Of a DNA stretch of 64,000 nt, positions 18,071 to 27,619 are shown piece by piece. The position numbers and the translations under genes were made by a program. This DNA is from Clostridiales bacterium. Its GTDB lineage: Bacteria; Bacillota; Clostridia; Oscillospirales; Oscillospiraceae. Where the stretch lies: positions 209,238 to 273,237 of the forward strand of contig JAQXJB010000052.1 in NCBI GenBank assembly GCA_029008095.1. Reading direction: 5' to 3'. Positions within the stretch are counted from its first letter, which is position 1. Each line of letters opens with the position of its first letter. A model generated the notes under the pieces. The model saw only the letters and a program-made list of their open reading frames with translations. It had not been told where the DNA came from and searched no databases.

Positions 18071-18304
18071 ATGAAGAATTTTGCAAACATTTCCGACAAG
18101 AAGGAAGTTCTCGACTCTATCGCGGTTTTGGAGAAAGAGCTGTCCGCAAAGACCGGCAAGGACGTTGCAGTCGTAGCATACAGCCCTGTGCAGTATGCTT
18201 CCCTGGACAATGACGCAGCTGCCCTTGAGAAGATCAGCGAGTTGGAGAAGGATATAGCCGCAAAGACCGGCAAGGATGTAGTGCTGGTAGCATTCTCTAT
18301 CTGA
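18071..18304 (+). CDS. 77-residue protein with an internal duplication, unknown function
   Basis: Supported as a real gene by its own promoter, AAGGAGAGAAAAAAC before the ATG, and a perfect terminator after the stop. Two similar halves are visible: '(L)EKELSAKTGKDVAVVAYSPVQYASLD' and '(L)EKDIAAKTGKDVVLVAFSI', each preceded by a helix-like stretch. The pattern suggests a repeated helix-strand unit. No signal peptide or membrane segment. I do not recognise the family. It stands alone between cdaA (divergent) and livF (convergent). Confidence 0.8.
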   Translation: MKNFANISDKKEVLDSIAVLEKELSAKTGKDVAVVAYSPVQYASLDNDAAALEKISELEKDIAAKTGKDVVLVAFSI

Positions 18305-18320
18305 TTTCAATATAAATCAC

Positions 18321-18353
18321 ATTGAGCCAACGGAGTATTTCCGTTGGCTCAAT
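18321..18353. terminator. perfect 14-bp stem terminator
   Basis: ATTGAGCCAACGGA pairs with TCCGTTGGCTCAAT around a 5-nt loop and is followed by TCTGTTTCTT. It lies between the convergent 77-aa gene and livF and can serve both. Confidence 0.85.
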
Positions 18354-18372
18354 TCTGTTTCTTATCCTGCTT

Positions 18373-19077
18373 TTACGCGCCGAGGTATGCTTTCTTAACA
18401 CGCTCGTCTTCAAGAAGGTCAGCGGCAACGCCGGACATGGCGATAGAGCCGGTCTCAAGAACATAAGCGCGGTCTGCGATGGACAAGGCGGCCTTGGCGT
18501 TCTGCTCAACGAGGAGAATGGTTATACCGGCCTCGTGCAGCTCCTTAATTATGGAGAATATCTCGCCGACGAGAATGGGTGAAAGACCCATCGACGGCTC
18601 GTCCATAAGCAGCATCTTTGGATTGGTCATAAGAGCGCGTCCCGTGGCCAGCATCTGCTGCTCACCGCCGGAGAGAGTACCGGCGAGCTGCTTGGAGCGT
18701 TCCTTCAAGCGTGGAAAATGCTCAAAGACCATTTCGATATTCTCATTTATCTTAGCCTTATCCTTCATAATGAAAGCACCCATATAGAGGTTTTCCATTA
18801 CGGTCATCTGGCTGAAAACATGACGGCCTTCGGGCACATGGGCAAGGCCAAGATTGATGATAGTATTTGCCGGGGTCTTCTGCAGATCCTTGCCGTCAAG
18901 AGTGACGGTGCCGGAGGTAGCCTTGATAAGACCGGAGATGGTATGGAGCGTGGTGGTCTTTCCCGCGCCGTTGGCGCCGATGAGGGTGACCAACTCGCCA
19001 TCGCCTACCTCAAGAGAAACGTTCTTGAGGGCGTGGATAGCGCCGTAATGAACATTCAGGTTCGATATACTAAGCAT
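18373..19077 (-). CDS. livF: branched-chain amino-acid ABC transporter ATPase LivF
   Basis: 234-residue ATPase. Walker A 'GANGAGKTTTLHTISG', signature 'LSGGEQQMLATGRALM', Walker B 'LLLMDEPSMGLSP' and switch His region 'LLVEQNA'. The compact length and 'VHYGAIHALKNVSLEV' mark it as LivF rather than LivG. Start set at MLSISNL after AGGGGGAGAGAA; the track start is a GTG further upstream. Last gene of livJHMGF. Confidence 0.95.
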   Translation of the reverse strand: MLSISNLNVHYGAIHALKNVSLEVGDGELVTLIGANGAGKTTTLHTISGLIKATSGTVTLDGKDLQKTPANTIINLGLAHVPEGRHVFSQMTVMENLYMGAFIMKDKAKINENIEMVFEHFPRLKERSKQLAGTLSGGEQQMLATGRALMTNPKMLLMDEPSMGLSPILVGEIFSIIKELHEAGITILLVEQNAKAALSIADRAYVLETGSIAMSGVAADLLEDERVKKAYLGA

Positions 19078-19088
19078 TTCTCTCCCCC

Positions 19089-19859
19089 TCACTTTCCAAG
19101 ATAGGCCTCGATGACCTCGGGGTTATTGGCTATCTCCTCCGGCAGGCCTCTGGCGATTGTCTGCCCGAAGCTGATGACCTGGATGCGCTCACATATATTC
19201 ATAACGAGGCTCATATCGTGCTCAATGAGCAGGATGGCCACGCCGAAACGGTCGCGGATAATATTGATGCACTCCAGAAGCTCCGCTGTCTCGGTAGGGT
19301 TCATACCCGCGGCGGGCTCATCCAGGAGAAGGACCTTCATATCTGTTGCCAGAGCGCGGGCTATCTCCAGCTTTCTCTGCTCGCCATAGGGCAGCGCGGA
19401 AGCAAGATAGTTCGCCTTGTTTTCCAGATGGAAAATGGAAAGCAGATTCATCGCCTTTTCGGTTATCTCCTTCTCGGTCTTCCAATAGGAAGGAGTGCGG
19501 AAAAAGGCGGCTCCCATGCGGTACTTTATATCCTTGCCGAAGGCGACCTTGACGTTGTCAATGACGCTCATCTGGTGGAAAAGACGGATATTCTGGAAGG
19601 TACGGGCGATGCCGGCGGCAACGAACTGATGGGTCTTTTTGCCGTTCATTTTCTCGCCGTCCAGATATATCTCACCCTCAGTGGGCTGATACACGCCTGT
19701 GAGCAGGTTGAAAACCGTTGTCTTGCCGGCTCCGTTGGGGCCGATGAGGCCGACCAACTCGCCCTCATATATCTCGATATTGAAATCGTACACGGCGCGA
19801 AGGCCGCCGAAGGTGATACCAAGTCGCTCAGTTTTGAGCACGGGCTTTCTTTCACTCAT
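19089..19859 (-). CDS. livG: branched-chain amino-acid ABC transporter ATPase LivG
   Basis: 256-residue ATPase partner of LivF. Walker A 'GPNGAGKTTVFNLLTG', the LivG-typical 'GIARTFQNIRLFHQMSV' and long helical insert, signature-like 'LPYGEQRKLEIARAL', Walker B 'VLLLDEPAAGMNPTE' and 'LLIEHDMSLV'. The start overlaps the livM stop by 8 nt and follows GGAGGTGGCCGGTA. Confidence 0.95.
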   Translation of the reverse strand: MSERKPVLKTERLGITFGGLRAVYDFNIEIYEGELVGLIGPNGAGKTTVFNLLTGVYQPTEGEIYLDGEKMNGKKTHQFVAAGIARTFQNIRLFHQMSVIDNVKVAFGKDIKYRMGAAFFRTPSYWKTEKEITEKAMNLLSIFHLENKANYLASALPYGEQRKLEIARALATDMKVLLLDEPAAGMNPTETAELLECINIIRDRFGVAILLIEHDMSLVMNICERIQVISFGQTIARGLPEEIANNPEVIEAYLGK

Positions 19860-20994
19860 TACCGGCCACCTCCTCCGTCTTTTTCTTGCCGAATTTCTCT
19901 TTAAGGATAGCCGGCCATCTGGGAATACTTGTTACGAAATTGACCAGAGAAAATTCATATGTACCGAAAATTCCCTTGGGTCTGAATACTATTACGATAA
20001 TAAGGGCTATGGAGTAAACAAGCATGGGATAGGCAAATATCTGCTGGGCAAAATTCGGCAGAGCCTGGACCCACTTGCCGTTCTTGATGGTGTAGTTGAG
20101 CAGGAACATGCCCACCGCCGACACCGCGGAGCCGGTAAGGGAACCCATGCCGCCGACAACGACCATGACCACAATAAAGGTGGAGTTTAGAATAGAACTG
20201 CTGGTGAAGGAGAATGAGCCGGTGGTAAGAGAGCTGTTGCAGCAGGCGAAGATAGCGCCCGCAATACCGGAGAAAAATGCGCCCAGGGCGAAGGTGAGCA
20301 CCTTATAATAGGACACGTTCACGCCGGATGCTCCGGCAGCGATCTCGTTATCGCGAATGGCCTTGATAGTGCGGCCATACTTGGAGCGGATAAAGGTGAA
20401 CATAAGAGCCACACAGATAATCACAAGGAGTACCGGCAGCCAGAGATAATCGGTGAGCTGATGGAGGACAAAACCAAGTCCGTTCTGATATAGCGCAGAG
20501 GAAGCACTGCCGAGAGAAAGACCGTCCATGCCGCAGAAGGGCAGGTTATTGATAACGTTTACGATTATCATACCGAAGCCGAGGGTAATAATGGCCAGAT
20601 AGTCGCCCTTCAGTCTGAGGGCGGGAATGCCGACAATGAGGCCTACTATTGCCGAGAGTATGCCGGCGGCGACGATACAAATGACCAGCACGAGCATGAA
20701 CTCAGGGCCGCTCTTTTCCGTATAGAAGCCGGCGCGCTGGAAAGCCAGGGATATCAGGGCAGCGGAATATGCGCCGATGGCCATAAAACCGCAGTGTCCC
20801 AAAGAAAGCTGTCCCAAAAAGCCCAGCACGAGGTTGAGGGAACAGGCAAGAATGATGAAATAGCAGCACTGCCAGATCATCGTGGATACCTTGGGCTGCA
20901 TACCCAGCGAGCGGGCCATAACGGCAAAAACGACCAGAGCCACGCAGATGATAAAGTTGACGATATAGCCGGTAAGAGTTTTTTTATTTGTCAT
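19852..20994 (-). CDS. livM: branched-chain amino-acid ABC transporter permease LivM
   Basis: 380-residue multi-spanning permease. Typical LivM segments are visible: 'LVLGFLGQLSLGHCGFMAIGAYSAALIS', 'GLIVGIPALRLKGDYLAIITLGFGMI' and 'GGMGSLTGSAVSAV', with ~9 hydrophobic helices and a basic tail. The ATG overlaps the livH stop (ATGA). Confidence 0.95.
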   Translation of the reverse strand: MTNKKTLTGYIVNFIICVALVVFAVMARSLGMQPKVSTMIWQCCYFIILACSLNLVLGFLGQLSLGHCGFMAIGAYSAALISLAFQRAGFYTEKSGPEFMLVLVICIVAAGILSAIVGLIVGIPALRLKGDYLAIITLGFGMIIVNVINNLPFCGMDGLSLGSASSALYQNGLGFVLHQLTDYLWLPVLLVIICVALMFTFIRSKYGRTIKAIRDNEIAAGASGVNVSYYKVLTFALGAFFSGIAGAIFACCNSSLTTGSFSFTSSSILNSTFIVVMVVVGGMGSLTGSAVSAVGMFLLNYTIKNGKWVQALPNFAQQIFAYPMLVYSIALIIVIVFRPKGIFGTYEFSLVNFVTSIPRWPAILKEKFGKKKTEEVAGNE

Positions 20995-21887
20995 ACCTTT
21001 TCACCTACATTCTTTCCGAGTATGCCGGTGGGCTTAACGAGCAGGACGATGATAAGTATCAGGAAAACGAATGCGCTGGCCAGCGAGGAGCTGATATAGG
21101 CGGAGCTGAAGGAATAAACGATGCCTATAACGAAGCCGCCGAGCATAGCGCCGGGCAAAGAGCCGATACCGCCCAGAACCGCCGCGATGAACGCGTAAAG
21201 ACCAAGGGTGGAGCCCATAGTGTTTGTGACGGAGGGATACTGGGCAAGGTACATCAGTGCCGCCACACCTGCAAGACCCGCGCCGATTCCGAAGGTAGTG
21301 ATAATGGTACGGTTAACGTTGATGCCCATGAGGGTGGCTGCCTGTTTATCTTCCGAGACGGCGCGCATGGCGCGGCCGGTCTTAGATTTCTGAGTAAAGG
21401 TGAAGAGCAGGACCATAACAACTGCGCTGACAACTATGGTAATGATAGTGACATAGCTGAGAGAAGCGCCTGCGATGCTGATGCCCTCATTGCCGAAAAT
21501 GGAGTTGACAACTCTCGGGTTGGGGCCCATCGCCGGGATTGCCTGAGCAAGATTTTCAAGCACGAGGCTGACGGATATGGCCGTGATAAGGGCCGTCATA
21601 TTAGTGCCCTTCTTTCTTACCGGACGGTAAGCAATAAGCTCCGTAGCCATACCGATGACGGAGCAGATGACCACCGCGACAATAACAGCGAGCCAGCCTG
21701 GCATTCCCATTCTCTGAACGATGGGAACAACAAAGAAAAGGCTGTAGCCGCCAACCATGATAAAGTCGCCGTGGGCAAAGTTTATAAGCTTTATGATACC
21801 GTATACCATAGTATAGCCAAGGGCCACCAGGGCATAGATACTGCCGAGTCTTAAACCAGTAAATAAAGCGGTGAGAAATGCGCTCAC
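20991..21887 (-). CDS. livH: branched-chain amino-acid ABC transporter permease LivH
   Basis: 298-residue permease. 'GLRLGSIYALVALGYTMVYGIIKLINFAHGDFIMVGGY' and 'VLGGIGSLPGAMLGGFVIG' are characteristic of LivH. It starts with GTG at 21887 after GAGGGGGGAACCTT. It follows livJ after a ~250-nt gap that contains a strong hairpin. Confidence 0.95.
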   Translation of the reverse strand: MSAFLTALFTGLRLGSIYALVALGYTMVYGIIKLINFAHGDFIMVGGYSLFFVVPIVQRMGMPGWLAVIVAVVICSVIGMATELIAYRPVRKKGTNMTALITAISVSLVLENLAQAIPAMGPNPRVVNSIFGNEGISIAGASLSYVTIITIVVSAVVMVLLFTFTQKSKTGRAMRAVSEDKQAATLMGINVNRTIITTFGIGAGLAGVAALMYLAQYPSVTNTMGSTLGLYAFIAAVLGGIGSLPGAMLGGFVIGIVYSFSSAYISSSLASAFVFLILIIVLLVKPTGILGKNVGEKV

Positions 21888-22059
21888 AAGGTTCCCCCCT
21901 CTTGTAGTAACCGCTGATATACATCAGTGGTGCCTTGTGGTATTTGTGCGGCATATTTTTGAAACGAAATACATTATCCGCGATAAAGCGCCTTTTTCTG
22001 CCGCAAAATTACGCGCAATTCGCTCGTGACAATCTAATCAACCTAATCAACGGTATTAG

Positions 22060-22100
22060 CACATATTGGGAGGTATGGAAAAGCCCATACCTCCCATGTG
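22060..22100 (-). terminator. hairpin between livJ and livH, likely partial terminator
   Basis: GGGAGGTATGG pairs with CCATACCTCCC around AAAAGC, extended by CACAT/ATGTG. On the plus strand a T-run follows; on the minus strand (transcription direction here) the tail is less T-rich. Between a binding-protein gene and its permeases such a hairpin usually lets the first gene be made in excess. Confidence 0.6.
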
Positions 22101-22137
22101 TTTTTTATTTTGTGGGAGTTATATTGAACTCCTGTCA

Positions 22138-23361
22138 TCAACCGATGGAAACGGTATCACGGAGCTGAGTGGTAACGGAAGTACCATCGTTGGTGAACTC
22201 GATGATGGCAGCACCCTTATTGGGAGTACCGGTAGCATCGAGAGAGAAGGTGCCGGTAACACCGGTGTAAACAACAGTCTGATCATCAAGAGCAGCCTTT
22301 ACGGAAGCCGCATCAAAAGCGCCGGCCTTGGTGATAGCCTGAACCATCATGTAGGTAGCGTCATAAGCGAGAGCCGCGAAAGCAGTGGGAACTTCATTGT
22401 TGTAAGCAGCGCCATAAGCGGTAACGAAGTTCTTAACAACGTCGGAGGTATCGGCGGAGTCATAGTGATTGGTGAAGATTACATCGTAGAAGTACTCCTC
22501 AGTACCCTCGGAGATGCAGCCAAGAACGCCGTCATAACCGTCAGCGCCCATGATGATGCCGGTATAGCCTGCGCGGCGGGCGGAGGGAACAAGGTAGGGA
22601 CCTACGGTGCCGTAGTAGTAAGGAGCGAAAACGAAGTCTACGCCGGAATCAATAACAGACTGGAACTGGTTGGAGAAGTCGTTGGCCTCCATAGTATCGG
22701 TGGACTCGGCAACAACGATCTCAACGTTATTGGCTGCGCAGGCAGCGGAGAAGGAGTCATACAGACCCTTGGAATAGGTATCGGCGGCGCAGTATACAAC
22801 GCCGACCTTGGTGTAGCCCTGCTGAGCAGCGTAAGCAGCGGCGATAGCGCCCTGGTTGGAGTCAGCATAGCAGGAACGGAACACATAGTCGCTGGTGGTA
22901 GTAACAGCATCAGCGGTAGAGGTGGGGGTGATCATTACAACGCCTGCGGTGTTGGCAGGAGAAGTGATAGCACTGGAGCAGGAGGAGATAACAGAGCCGA
23001 TGATAAGCTCGATGCCGTTGCCGGTGAGTTCATTGAATGCGTTAAGGCACTCGGTGGGGTCGCCCTGGTCATCCTTCTGGGTAAGAGCAATGGTGTACTT
23101 GGTACCTGCGACGTCTATACCGCCAGCATTGTTGATCTCGTCAACGGCAAGCTTAATACCGTTTGCGACGGATACGCCGTAGGTGGATGCGGCGCCGGTA
23201 AGGCATCCGATAGCGCCGATGTTGATAACATTAGCGGTATTGGTGTTCTGCTGATTGTTTGTGCCTTTGTTGGCATTGTCATTGTTGTTACCATTAGAGC
23301 ACGCAGCAAGGGCAAAAACCATGCAAAGAGCAAGCACAAGTGCAAGAATTCTCTTTTTCAT
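22138..23361 (-). CDS. livJ: branched-chain amino-acid binding lipoprotein
   Basis: 407 residues. Lipoprotein signal 'MKKRILALVLALCMVFALAAC' with the lipobox Cys, a low-complexity Asn/Gly/Thr linker, then a type-1 periplasmic-binding domain: 'INIGAIGCLTGAASTYGVSVANGIKLAVDEINNAGGI', 'KDDQGDPTECLNAFNELTGNGIELIIG' and 'PTSTADAVTTTSDYVFRSCYADSNQG'. It is the first gene of the liv operon. RBS AAAAGGAGAGAAATTT. The ligand is inferred from the family and operon, not proved. Confidence 0.94.
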   Translation of the reverse strand: MKKRILALVLALCMVFALAACSNGNNNDNANKGTNNQQNTNTANVINIGAIGCLTGAASTYGVSVANGIKLAVDEINNAGGIDVAGTKYTIALTQKDDQGDPTECLNAFNELTGNGIELIIGSVISSCSSAITSPANTAGVVMITPTSTADAVTTTSDYVFRSCYADSNQGAIAAAYAAQQGYTKVGVVYCAADTYSKGLYDSFSAACAANNVEIVVAESTDTMEANDFSNQFQSVIDSGVDFVFAPYYYGTVGPYLVPSARRAGYTGIIMGADGYDGVLGCISEGTEEYFYDVIFTNHYDSADTSDVVKNFVTAYGAAYNNEVPTAFAALAYDATYMMVQAITKAGAFDAASVKAALDDQTVVYTGVTGTFSLDATGTPNKGAAIIEFTNDGTSVTTQLRDTVSIG

Positions 23362-23386
23362 AAATTTCTCTCCTTTTAAAATATGT

Positions 23387-23426
23387 AATCCAAATCAAAT
23401 CCGCCTACACTTCTTTGATTTAGATT
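23387..23426 (-). promoter_or_regulatory. 13-bp inverted repeat in the livJ leader
   Basis: On the minus strand AATCTAAATCAAA and TTTGATTTGGATT (12 of 13 complementary) are separated by 14 nt. It begins just downstream of the predicted livJ transcription start, so it could be an operator or a 5' mRNA hairpin. Confidence 0.55.
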
Positions 23427-23435
23427 AATGGTTGA

Positions 23436-23464
23436 ATTATAGTATTGTTGTTTTGCTGTGTCAA
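23436..23464 (-). promoter_or_regulatory. perfect-consensus sigma-A promoter of livJ
   Basis: TTGACA, a 17-nt spacer and TATAAT on the minus strand, ending ~75 nt before the livJ start. Both hexamers match consensus exactly. The rest of the 348-nt gap (23362-23709) holds two hairpins downstream of the V-ATPase operon and no convincing gene. Confidence 0.9.
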
Positions 23465-23594
23465 TGACTTTTTCCGTTCTTTTTGGTACAAAAAAACGTT
23501 TTTATCGCAATTCACAATTTTCCCTGGCTGTTTCGCCCCATGTTTCGGCGTTTTTTGTGCAATATCCTGCCCGGTAAAGCATCGCCACAACGCC

Positions 23595-23624
23595 GCAGGG
23601 AGCGCCGTCATAAGCGCTCCCTGC
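23595..23624 (-). terminator. strong 11-bp hairpin downstream of the V-ATPase operon
   Basis: GCAGGGAGCGC pairs with GCGCTCCCTGC around an 8-nt loop, ~85 nt after the ntpD stop. No clear T-run follows, so termination is likely but not certain. Confidence 0.55.
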
Positions 23625-23665
23625 GATAATATGGTAATTTCATTCACTAAAGGCTGTTTCTTATA

Positions 23666-23702
23666 TATTGCCGGCATTGGCAAATACCACATACCGGCAA
23701 TA
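23666..23702 (-). terminator. stem-loop directly after ntpD
   Basis: TATTGCCGG and CCGGCAATA pair across a 19-nt loop immediately after the ntpD stop. It could be a first 3'-end structure or an mRNA-stabilising hairpin for the V-ATPase transcript. Confidence 0.5.
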
Positions 23703-23709
23703 CATCAAT

Positions 23710-24360
23710 TTATTCGTATCCGTGCGCTTCCTGAAGAATGGTATCCTTCACCTTCATGAGGCGGGTAATATTTCCGCGCTCATTTTCCTCAAGCTTCATG
23801 GTGATATACTTTATGGTCGCCTGCATCTCCGGTATCATTACATATTCCAGAGCGTTTACGCGGCGGCGGGTCTTCTCTATCTCCTGGGCAAGAAGCTGCA
23901 TGGTCTTCTCTACCCTCGCCAGCTCCAGCATATCGCTGAACGTCTGGGAAAGACTTCCGATCGCATCGTCCAGCTCACCGGATGTCATGGCATAGCCATA
24001 AGGATATATCTCAGAGGGGTCGTCGCTTCTGGTCTTGAAGCTGTACTCAGGCACTTCGACGCTCATCACGTTTTTCAGCTTCATATCCACTTCGACGCTC
24101 TGCTTTGGATACAGGAGAGCCTGCTCCAGCATCTCCGGGGACATAACCGCAGATGCCACTGACATGGCTGCCATCGCCTCTCCCAGGCCGGCCTCGACCT
24201 TCTGGCGCAGTTCCTTGTTCTGCTTGATTATCAGCATGAACTGGCGCATCAGTTCGTCGCGCTTATCCTTAAGAAGCTTATGGCCGCGGGTAGCAGTCTT
24301 CAGACGAGCCTTGGCGCGGTTGAGCTCCATTCTTGTAGGTTTTACATTTGTGGAAGCCAT
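23710..24360 (-). CDS. ntpD: V-type ATPase subunit D
   Basis: Central-stalk subunit D, a long antiparallel coiled coil that rotates inside the A3B3 head. The 216-residue sequence has the typical start 'VKPTRMELNRAKARLKTATRGHKLLKDKRDELMRQF' and end 'RRRVNALEYVMIPEMQATIKYITMKLEENERGNITRLMKVKD'. Last gene of the operon, 20 nt after ntpB. Confidence 0.96.
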   Translation of the reverse strand: MASTNVKPTRMELNRAKARLKTATRGHKLLKDKRDELMRQFMLIIKQNKELRQKVEAGLGEAMAAMSVASAVMSPEMLEQALLYPKQSVEVDMKLKNVMSVEVPEYSFKTRSDDPSEIYPYGYAMTSGELDDAIGSLSQTFSDMLELARVEKTMQLLAQEIEKTRRRVNALEYVMIPEMQATIKYITMKLEENERGNITRLMKVKDTILQEAHGYE

Positions 24361-24380
24361 CTTTCCGCCTCCTTACTGTT

Positions 24381-25769
24381 TTATTCCGCTTCCGCGTCCT
24401 TCTTGGGCAGGTATTTTTCGATATGCTCGGTCTTGATACGCTTCAGCTCAGACTTGGGAAGGATGGACAGCAGTTCCCAGCCGATATCCAGAGTTTCCTG
24501 GATGCTGCGGTTCGTGTCCTGACCCTGTCCGATATATACCTTTTCAAACTCTTCCGCAAACTTCGCGTAGAGCTTATCGTTATCCGAGAGGGCGGCCTCG
24601 CCAAGAATGGTCATAAGCTCACGGGCGTCCTTACCGGCGGAATAAGCCGCAAACAGCTGGTTCATCGTGCCGGAATGGTCCTCTCTGGTCTTGCCCTCGC
24701 CGATACCCTTGTCCTTCAGACGGGAGAGAGACGAGGAAACATCGATGGGAGGCAGGACGTTGCGGTGATAGAGGTCGCGGGAAAGGATTATCTGTCCCTC
24801 GGTGATGTAACCGGTGAGGTCTGGGATGGGATGAGTGATATCGTCCTCGGGCATGGTAAGGATGGGTATCATGGTGATGGAGCCTTCCTTCCCTATCCGG
24901 CGGCCGGCGCGCTCATACATCGTGGCAAAGTCGGTATAGAGATATCCGGGATAGCCGCGTCTGCCGGGAACTTCCTTTCGAGCCGCGGAGATCTCACGCA
25001 GCGCCTCGGCGTAGTTGGTGATATCGGTGATGATAACAAGGACGTGCATACCCTTGTCAAATGCCAGATACTCGGCGGCGGTGAGAGCCATACGGGGAGT
25101 GGCGATACGCTCAACGGCTGGGTCGTTGGCGAGGTTGGTGAAGAGCACCGTTCTGTCGATAGCGCCCGTGCGCTTAAACTCCTGAACGAAGTATTCGGAC
25201 TCCTCGAAGGTGATACCCACGGCGGCGAAAACAACGGCGAAAGGAGAATCCGTGCCGAGAACTCTCGCCTGACGGGCTATCTGGGCAGCCAGGTTCGCGT
25301 GAGGCAGACCGGAGCCGGAGAAGATGGGCAGCTTCTGGCCTCTTACGAGGGTATTCAGACCGTCGATGGCGGAGATGCCTGTCTGGATGAACTCGGAGGG
25401 ATAGTTTCTTGCGGCAGGGTTCATGGGCAGGCCATTGATATCCATATACTTTTCAGGGAGTATATCGGGGCCGCCGTCAATGGGATTGCCCATGCCGTCA
25501 AAAACACGGCCGAGCATATCCTCGGAAACGCCCAGCTCAAGGCTGTGGCCCAGAAAGCGCACCTTGCTTTCGGCCAGGTTGATGCCGGTGGAGCTTTCAA
25601 AGAGCTGAACAACCGCCTTATCCTCGTTTACCTCGAGAACCTTGCAGCGTCTTTTTTCTCCATTGGGCAGCTCTATTTCGGCGAGCTCATCGTAAGCAAC
25701 GCCTTCTACGTTTCTGACGACCATAAGGGGGCCGTTGACTTCCTGTATGGTTTTATATTCCTTTATCAA
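24381..25769 (-). CDS. ntpB: V-type ATPase subunit B
   Basis: Non-catalytic head subunit of 462 residues. '[29 protein letters not shown]', '[23 protein letters not shown]', '[29 protein letters not shown]'-type stretch and '[19 protein letters not shown]' are typical. The normal P-loop is absent, as expected for B. It starts with TTG at 25769, overlapping the ntpA stop (TTGA), with GGAGG 9 nt upstream. Confidence 0.96.
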   Translation of the reverse strand: MIKEYKTIQEVNGPLMVVRNVEGVAYDELAEIELPNGEKRRCKVLEVNEDKAVVQLFESSTGINLAESKVRFLGHSLELGVSEDMLGRVFDGMGNPIDGGPDILPEKYMDINGLPMNPAARNYPSEFIQTGISAIDGLNTLVRGQKLPIFSGSGLPHANLAAQIARQARVLGTDSPFAVVFAAVGITFEESEYFVQEFKRTGAIDRTVLFTNLANDPAVERIATPRMALTAAEYLAFDKGMHVLVIITDITNYAEALREISAARKEVPGRRGYPGYLYTDFATMYERAGRRIGKEGSITMIPILTMPEDDITHPIPDLTGYITEGQIILSRDLYHRNVLPPIDVSSSLSRLKDKGIGEGKTREDHSGTMNQLFAAYSAGKDARELMTILGEAALSDNDKLYAKFAEEFEKVYIGQGQDTNRSIQETLDIGWELLSILPKSELKRIKTEHIEKYLPKKDAEAE

Positions 25770-27538
25770 TCCTGCTCGCCTCCCTCTGTTATCTTACTGA
25801 TCTGGTCGATCATATCCATGCCTATCTTATCGTATTCATCAAGATAGCACTCTATGGGCACGGTCTTGGCGCGGGCAATGCGCTCCTTGGCCTCGATTCT
25901 TATAAGCTTATTGAAATCGGCTCCGTCCTCAATAGCCTTGCGGCAGAGCGAGTCATATGTGAGGATGAGCTCCAGCATACGAGCCTGTCTGACATACTCG
26001 GAATAGTTATCCACATCCACGAAAGCGTTCTGCTGGAGGAAGTCCTCGCGGATCATCTTGGCTGTCTCAAGGGTAAGACGGTCGCCCGCGGACAGAGAAT
26101 CCTGACCGACCAGCTTGACTATCTCCTGCAGCTCAGACTCCTCGGTGAGCATGGTCATGGCCTTTTCGCGGTTCTCCATAAAGGTTTTTCCGAAATGCTT
26201 ATCATACCACGGACGGAGATTATCCAGATACAGAGAATAGCTGTTGAGCCAGTTTATGGCCGGGAAGTGGCGGGCATGGGCAAGGCTGGAATCGAGACCC
26301 CAGAACACCTTGACTATACGCATGGTAGCCTGGGAAACAGGCTCGGAGGTATCGCCGCCGGGAGGGGAAACGGCGCCGATGGCGGTAAGAGTACCGCGGC
26401 GCTCCTCATTGCTGCTCATGCACTCCACGCAGCCGGCTCTTTCATAGAACTGAGCCAGACGGGAACCAAGGTAAGCCGGATAACCGTCCTCACCGGGCAT
26501 CTCTTCAAGACGGCCGGACATCTCACGCAGAGCCTCGGCCCAGCGGGAAGTGGAGTCGGCTATGATGGCTACATCGTAGCCCATGTCGCGGTAATACTCC
26601 GCGATGGTGATTCCGGTATATATGGACGCCTCGCGAGCCGCAACGGGCATATCGGAGGTATTCGCTATAAGCACGGTTCTCTTCATCAGGGACTCGCCGG
26701 AGCGGGGGTCCTGCAGTTCCGGGAACTCCATGAGAACATCGGTCATCTCGTTGCCGCGCTCACCGCAGCCGATATATACCACAACGTCCACATCGGACCA
26801 CTTTGCAAGAGCATGCTGAACGACGGTCTTACCGCTTCCGAAGGGACCGGGTACTGCGGCTGTTCCGCCCTTGGCGATGGGGAACATGGTATCGATAACG
26901 CGCTGTCCGCTGCAAAGAGGCACATCGGGCAGGGTCTTGCTCTTATAGGGTCTGTTCTTACGAACCGGCCACTTCTGCATAAGAGTAAGCTCCTTGACCT
27001 CACCGGCAGCAGTTCTTATCTTAGCCACGGTATCGGTAACTGTATAGTTACCGCTATGGATCTCGATAAGCTCACCGGCTATGCCGTGGGGCACCATGAT
27101 GCGGTGCAGCAGAGCGCTGGTCTCCTGTACGGTGCCGATAACGTCACCGCCGGAGAGCATGCTGCCGACGGCTGCAGTGGCCTTGAACTCCCAGAGCTTC
27201 TTTCTGTCGAGAGCAGGCACATCCACGCCTCTGGCCAAGGTCTCGCCCACCAGAGCTCTTATGCTCTCAAGAGGGCGCTGAATACCGTCATATATATTTT
27301 CCAGAATACCGGGTCCAAGCTCAACGGAAAGAGGCGCGCCTGTGGTGACGACCTCCGCTCCGGGGCCAAGTCCCGAGGTTTCCTCGTAAACCTGTATGGA
27401 AGCGCTGTCTCCGGTCATGTTGAGTATTTCACCCTTGAGCCTCTGTTCGCCGACCAGGACGACGTCCGCCATATTGGCGTCAGCCATGCCCTCGGCAACA
27501 ACAAGCGGGCCGGAAACCTTGACAATTCTTCCGCTCAT
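25766..27538 (-). CDS. ntpA: V-type ATPase catalytic subunit A
   Basis: Catalytic subunit of 590 residues. It has the P-loop '[12 protein letters not shown]', '[13 protein letters not shown]', the arginine-finger partner region '[30 protein letters not shown]' and the A-type nonhomologous insert between residues ~110 and 190. The start [17 protein letters not shown] follows AAAGGATTGGTCAATTT. Together with B it forms the hexameric head. Confidence 0.97.
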   Translation of the reverse strand: MSGRIVKVSGPLVVAEGMADANMADVVLVGEQRLKGEILNMTGDSASIQVYEETSGLGPGAEVVTTGAPLSVELGPGILENIYDGIQRPLESIRALVGETLARGVDVPALDRKKLWEFKATAAVGSMLSGGDVIGTVQETSALLHRIMVPHGIAGELIEIHSGNYTVTDTVAKIRTAAGEVKELTLMQKWPVRKNRPYKSKTLPDVPLCSGQRVIDTMFPIAKGGTAAVPGPFGSGKTVVQHALAKWSDVDVVVYIGCGERGNEMTDVLMEFPELQDPRSGESLMKRTVLIANTSDMPVAAREASIYTGITIAEYYRDMGYDVAIIADSTSRWAEALREMSGRLEEMPGEDGYPAYLGSRLAQFYERAGCVECMSSNEERRGTLTAIGAVSPPGGDTSEPVSQATMRIVKVFWGLDSSLAHARHFPAINWLNSYSLYLDNLRPWYDKHFGKTFMENREKAMTMLTEESELQEIVKLVGQDSLSAGDRLTLETAKMIREDFLQQNAFVDVDNYSEYVRQARMLELILTYDSLCRKAIEDGADFNKLIRIEAKERIARAKTVPIECYLDEYDKIGMDMIDQISKITEGGEQD

Positions 27539-27619
27539 AAATTGACCAATCCTTTCTTTGCGGCAGCGGGAGACGAACCGATGCCTGTTTTTGCGGGCGT
27601 CAATACGCCGCAGGTTCTG

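Noticed and set aside
17879-18310. 143-aa minus-strand ORF opposite the 77-aa gene
   Set aside because: Shadow of the plus-strand gene, which has a promoter, ribosome-binding site and terminator.
23420-23692. 90-aa minus-strand ORF between livJ and ntpD
   Set aside because: It covers the livJ promoter and a strong hairpin, and has no ribosome-binding site.
24348-25847. 499-aa plus-strand ORF over ntpB
   Set aside because: Antisense shadow of ntpB; no start signal and an implausible composition. The same applies to 26195-27634 and 30818-32215.
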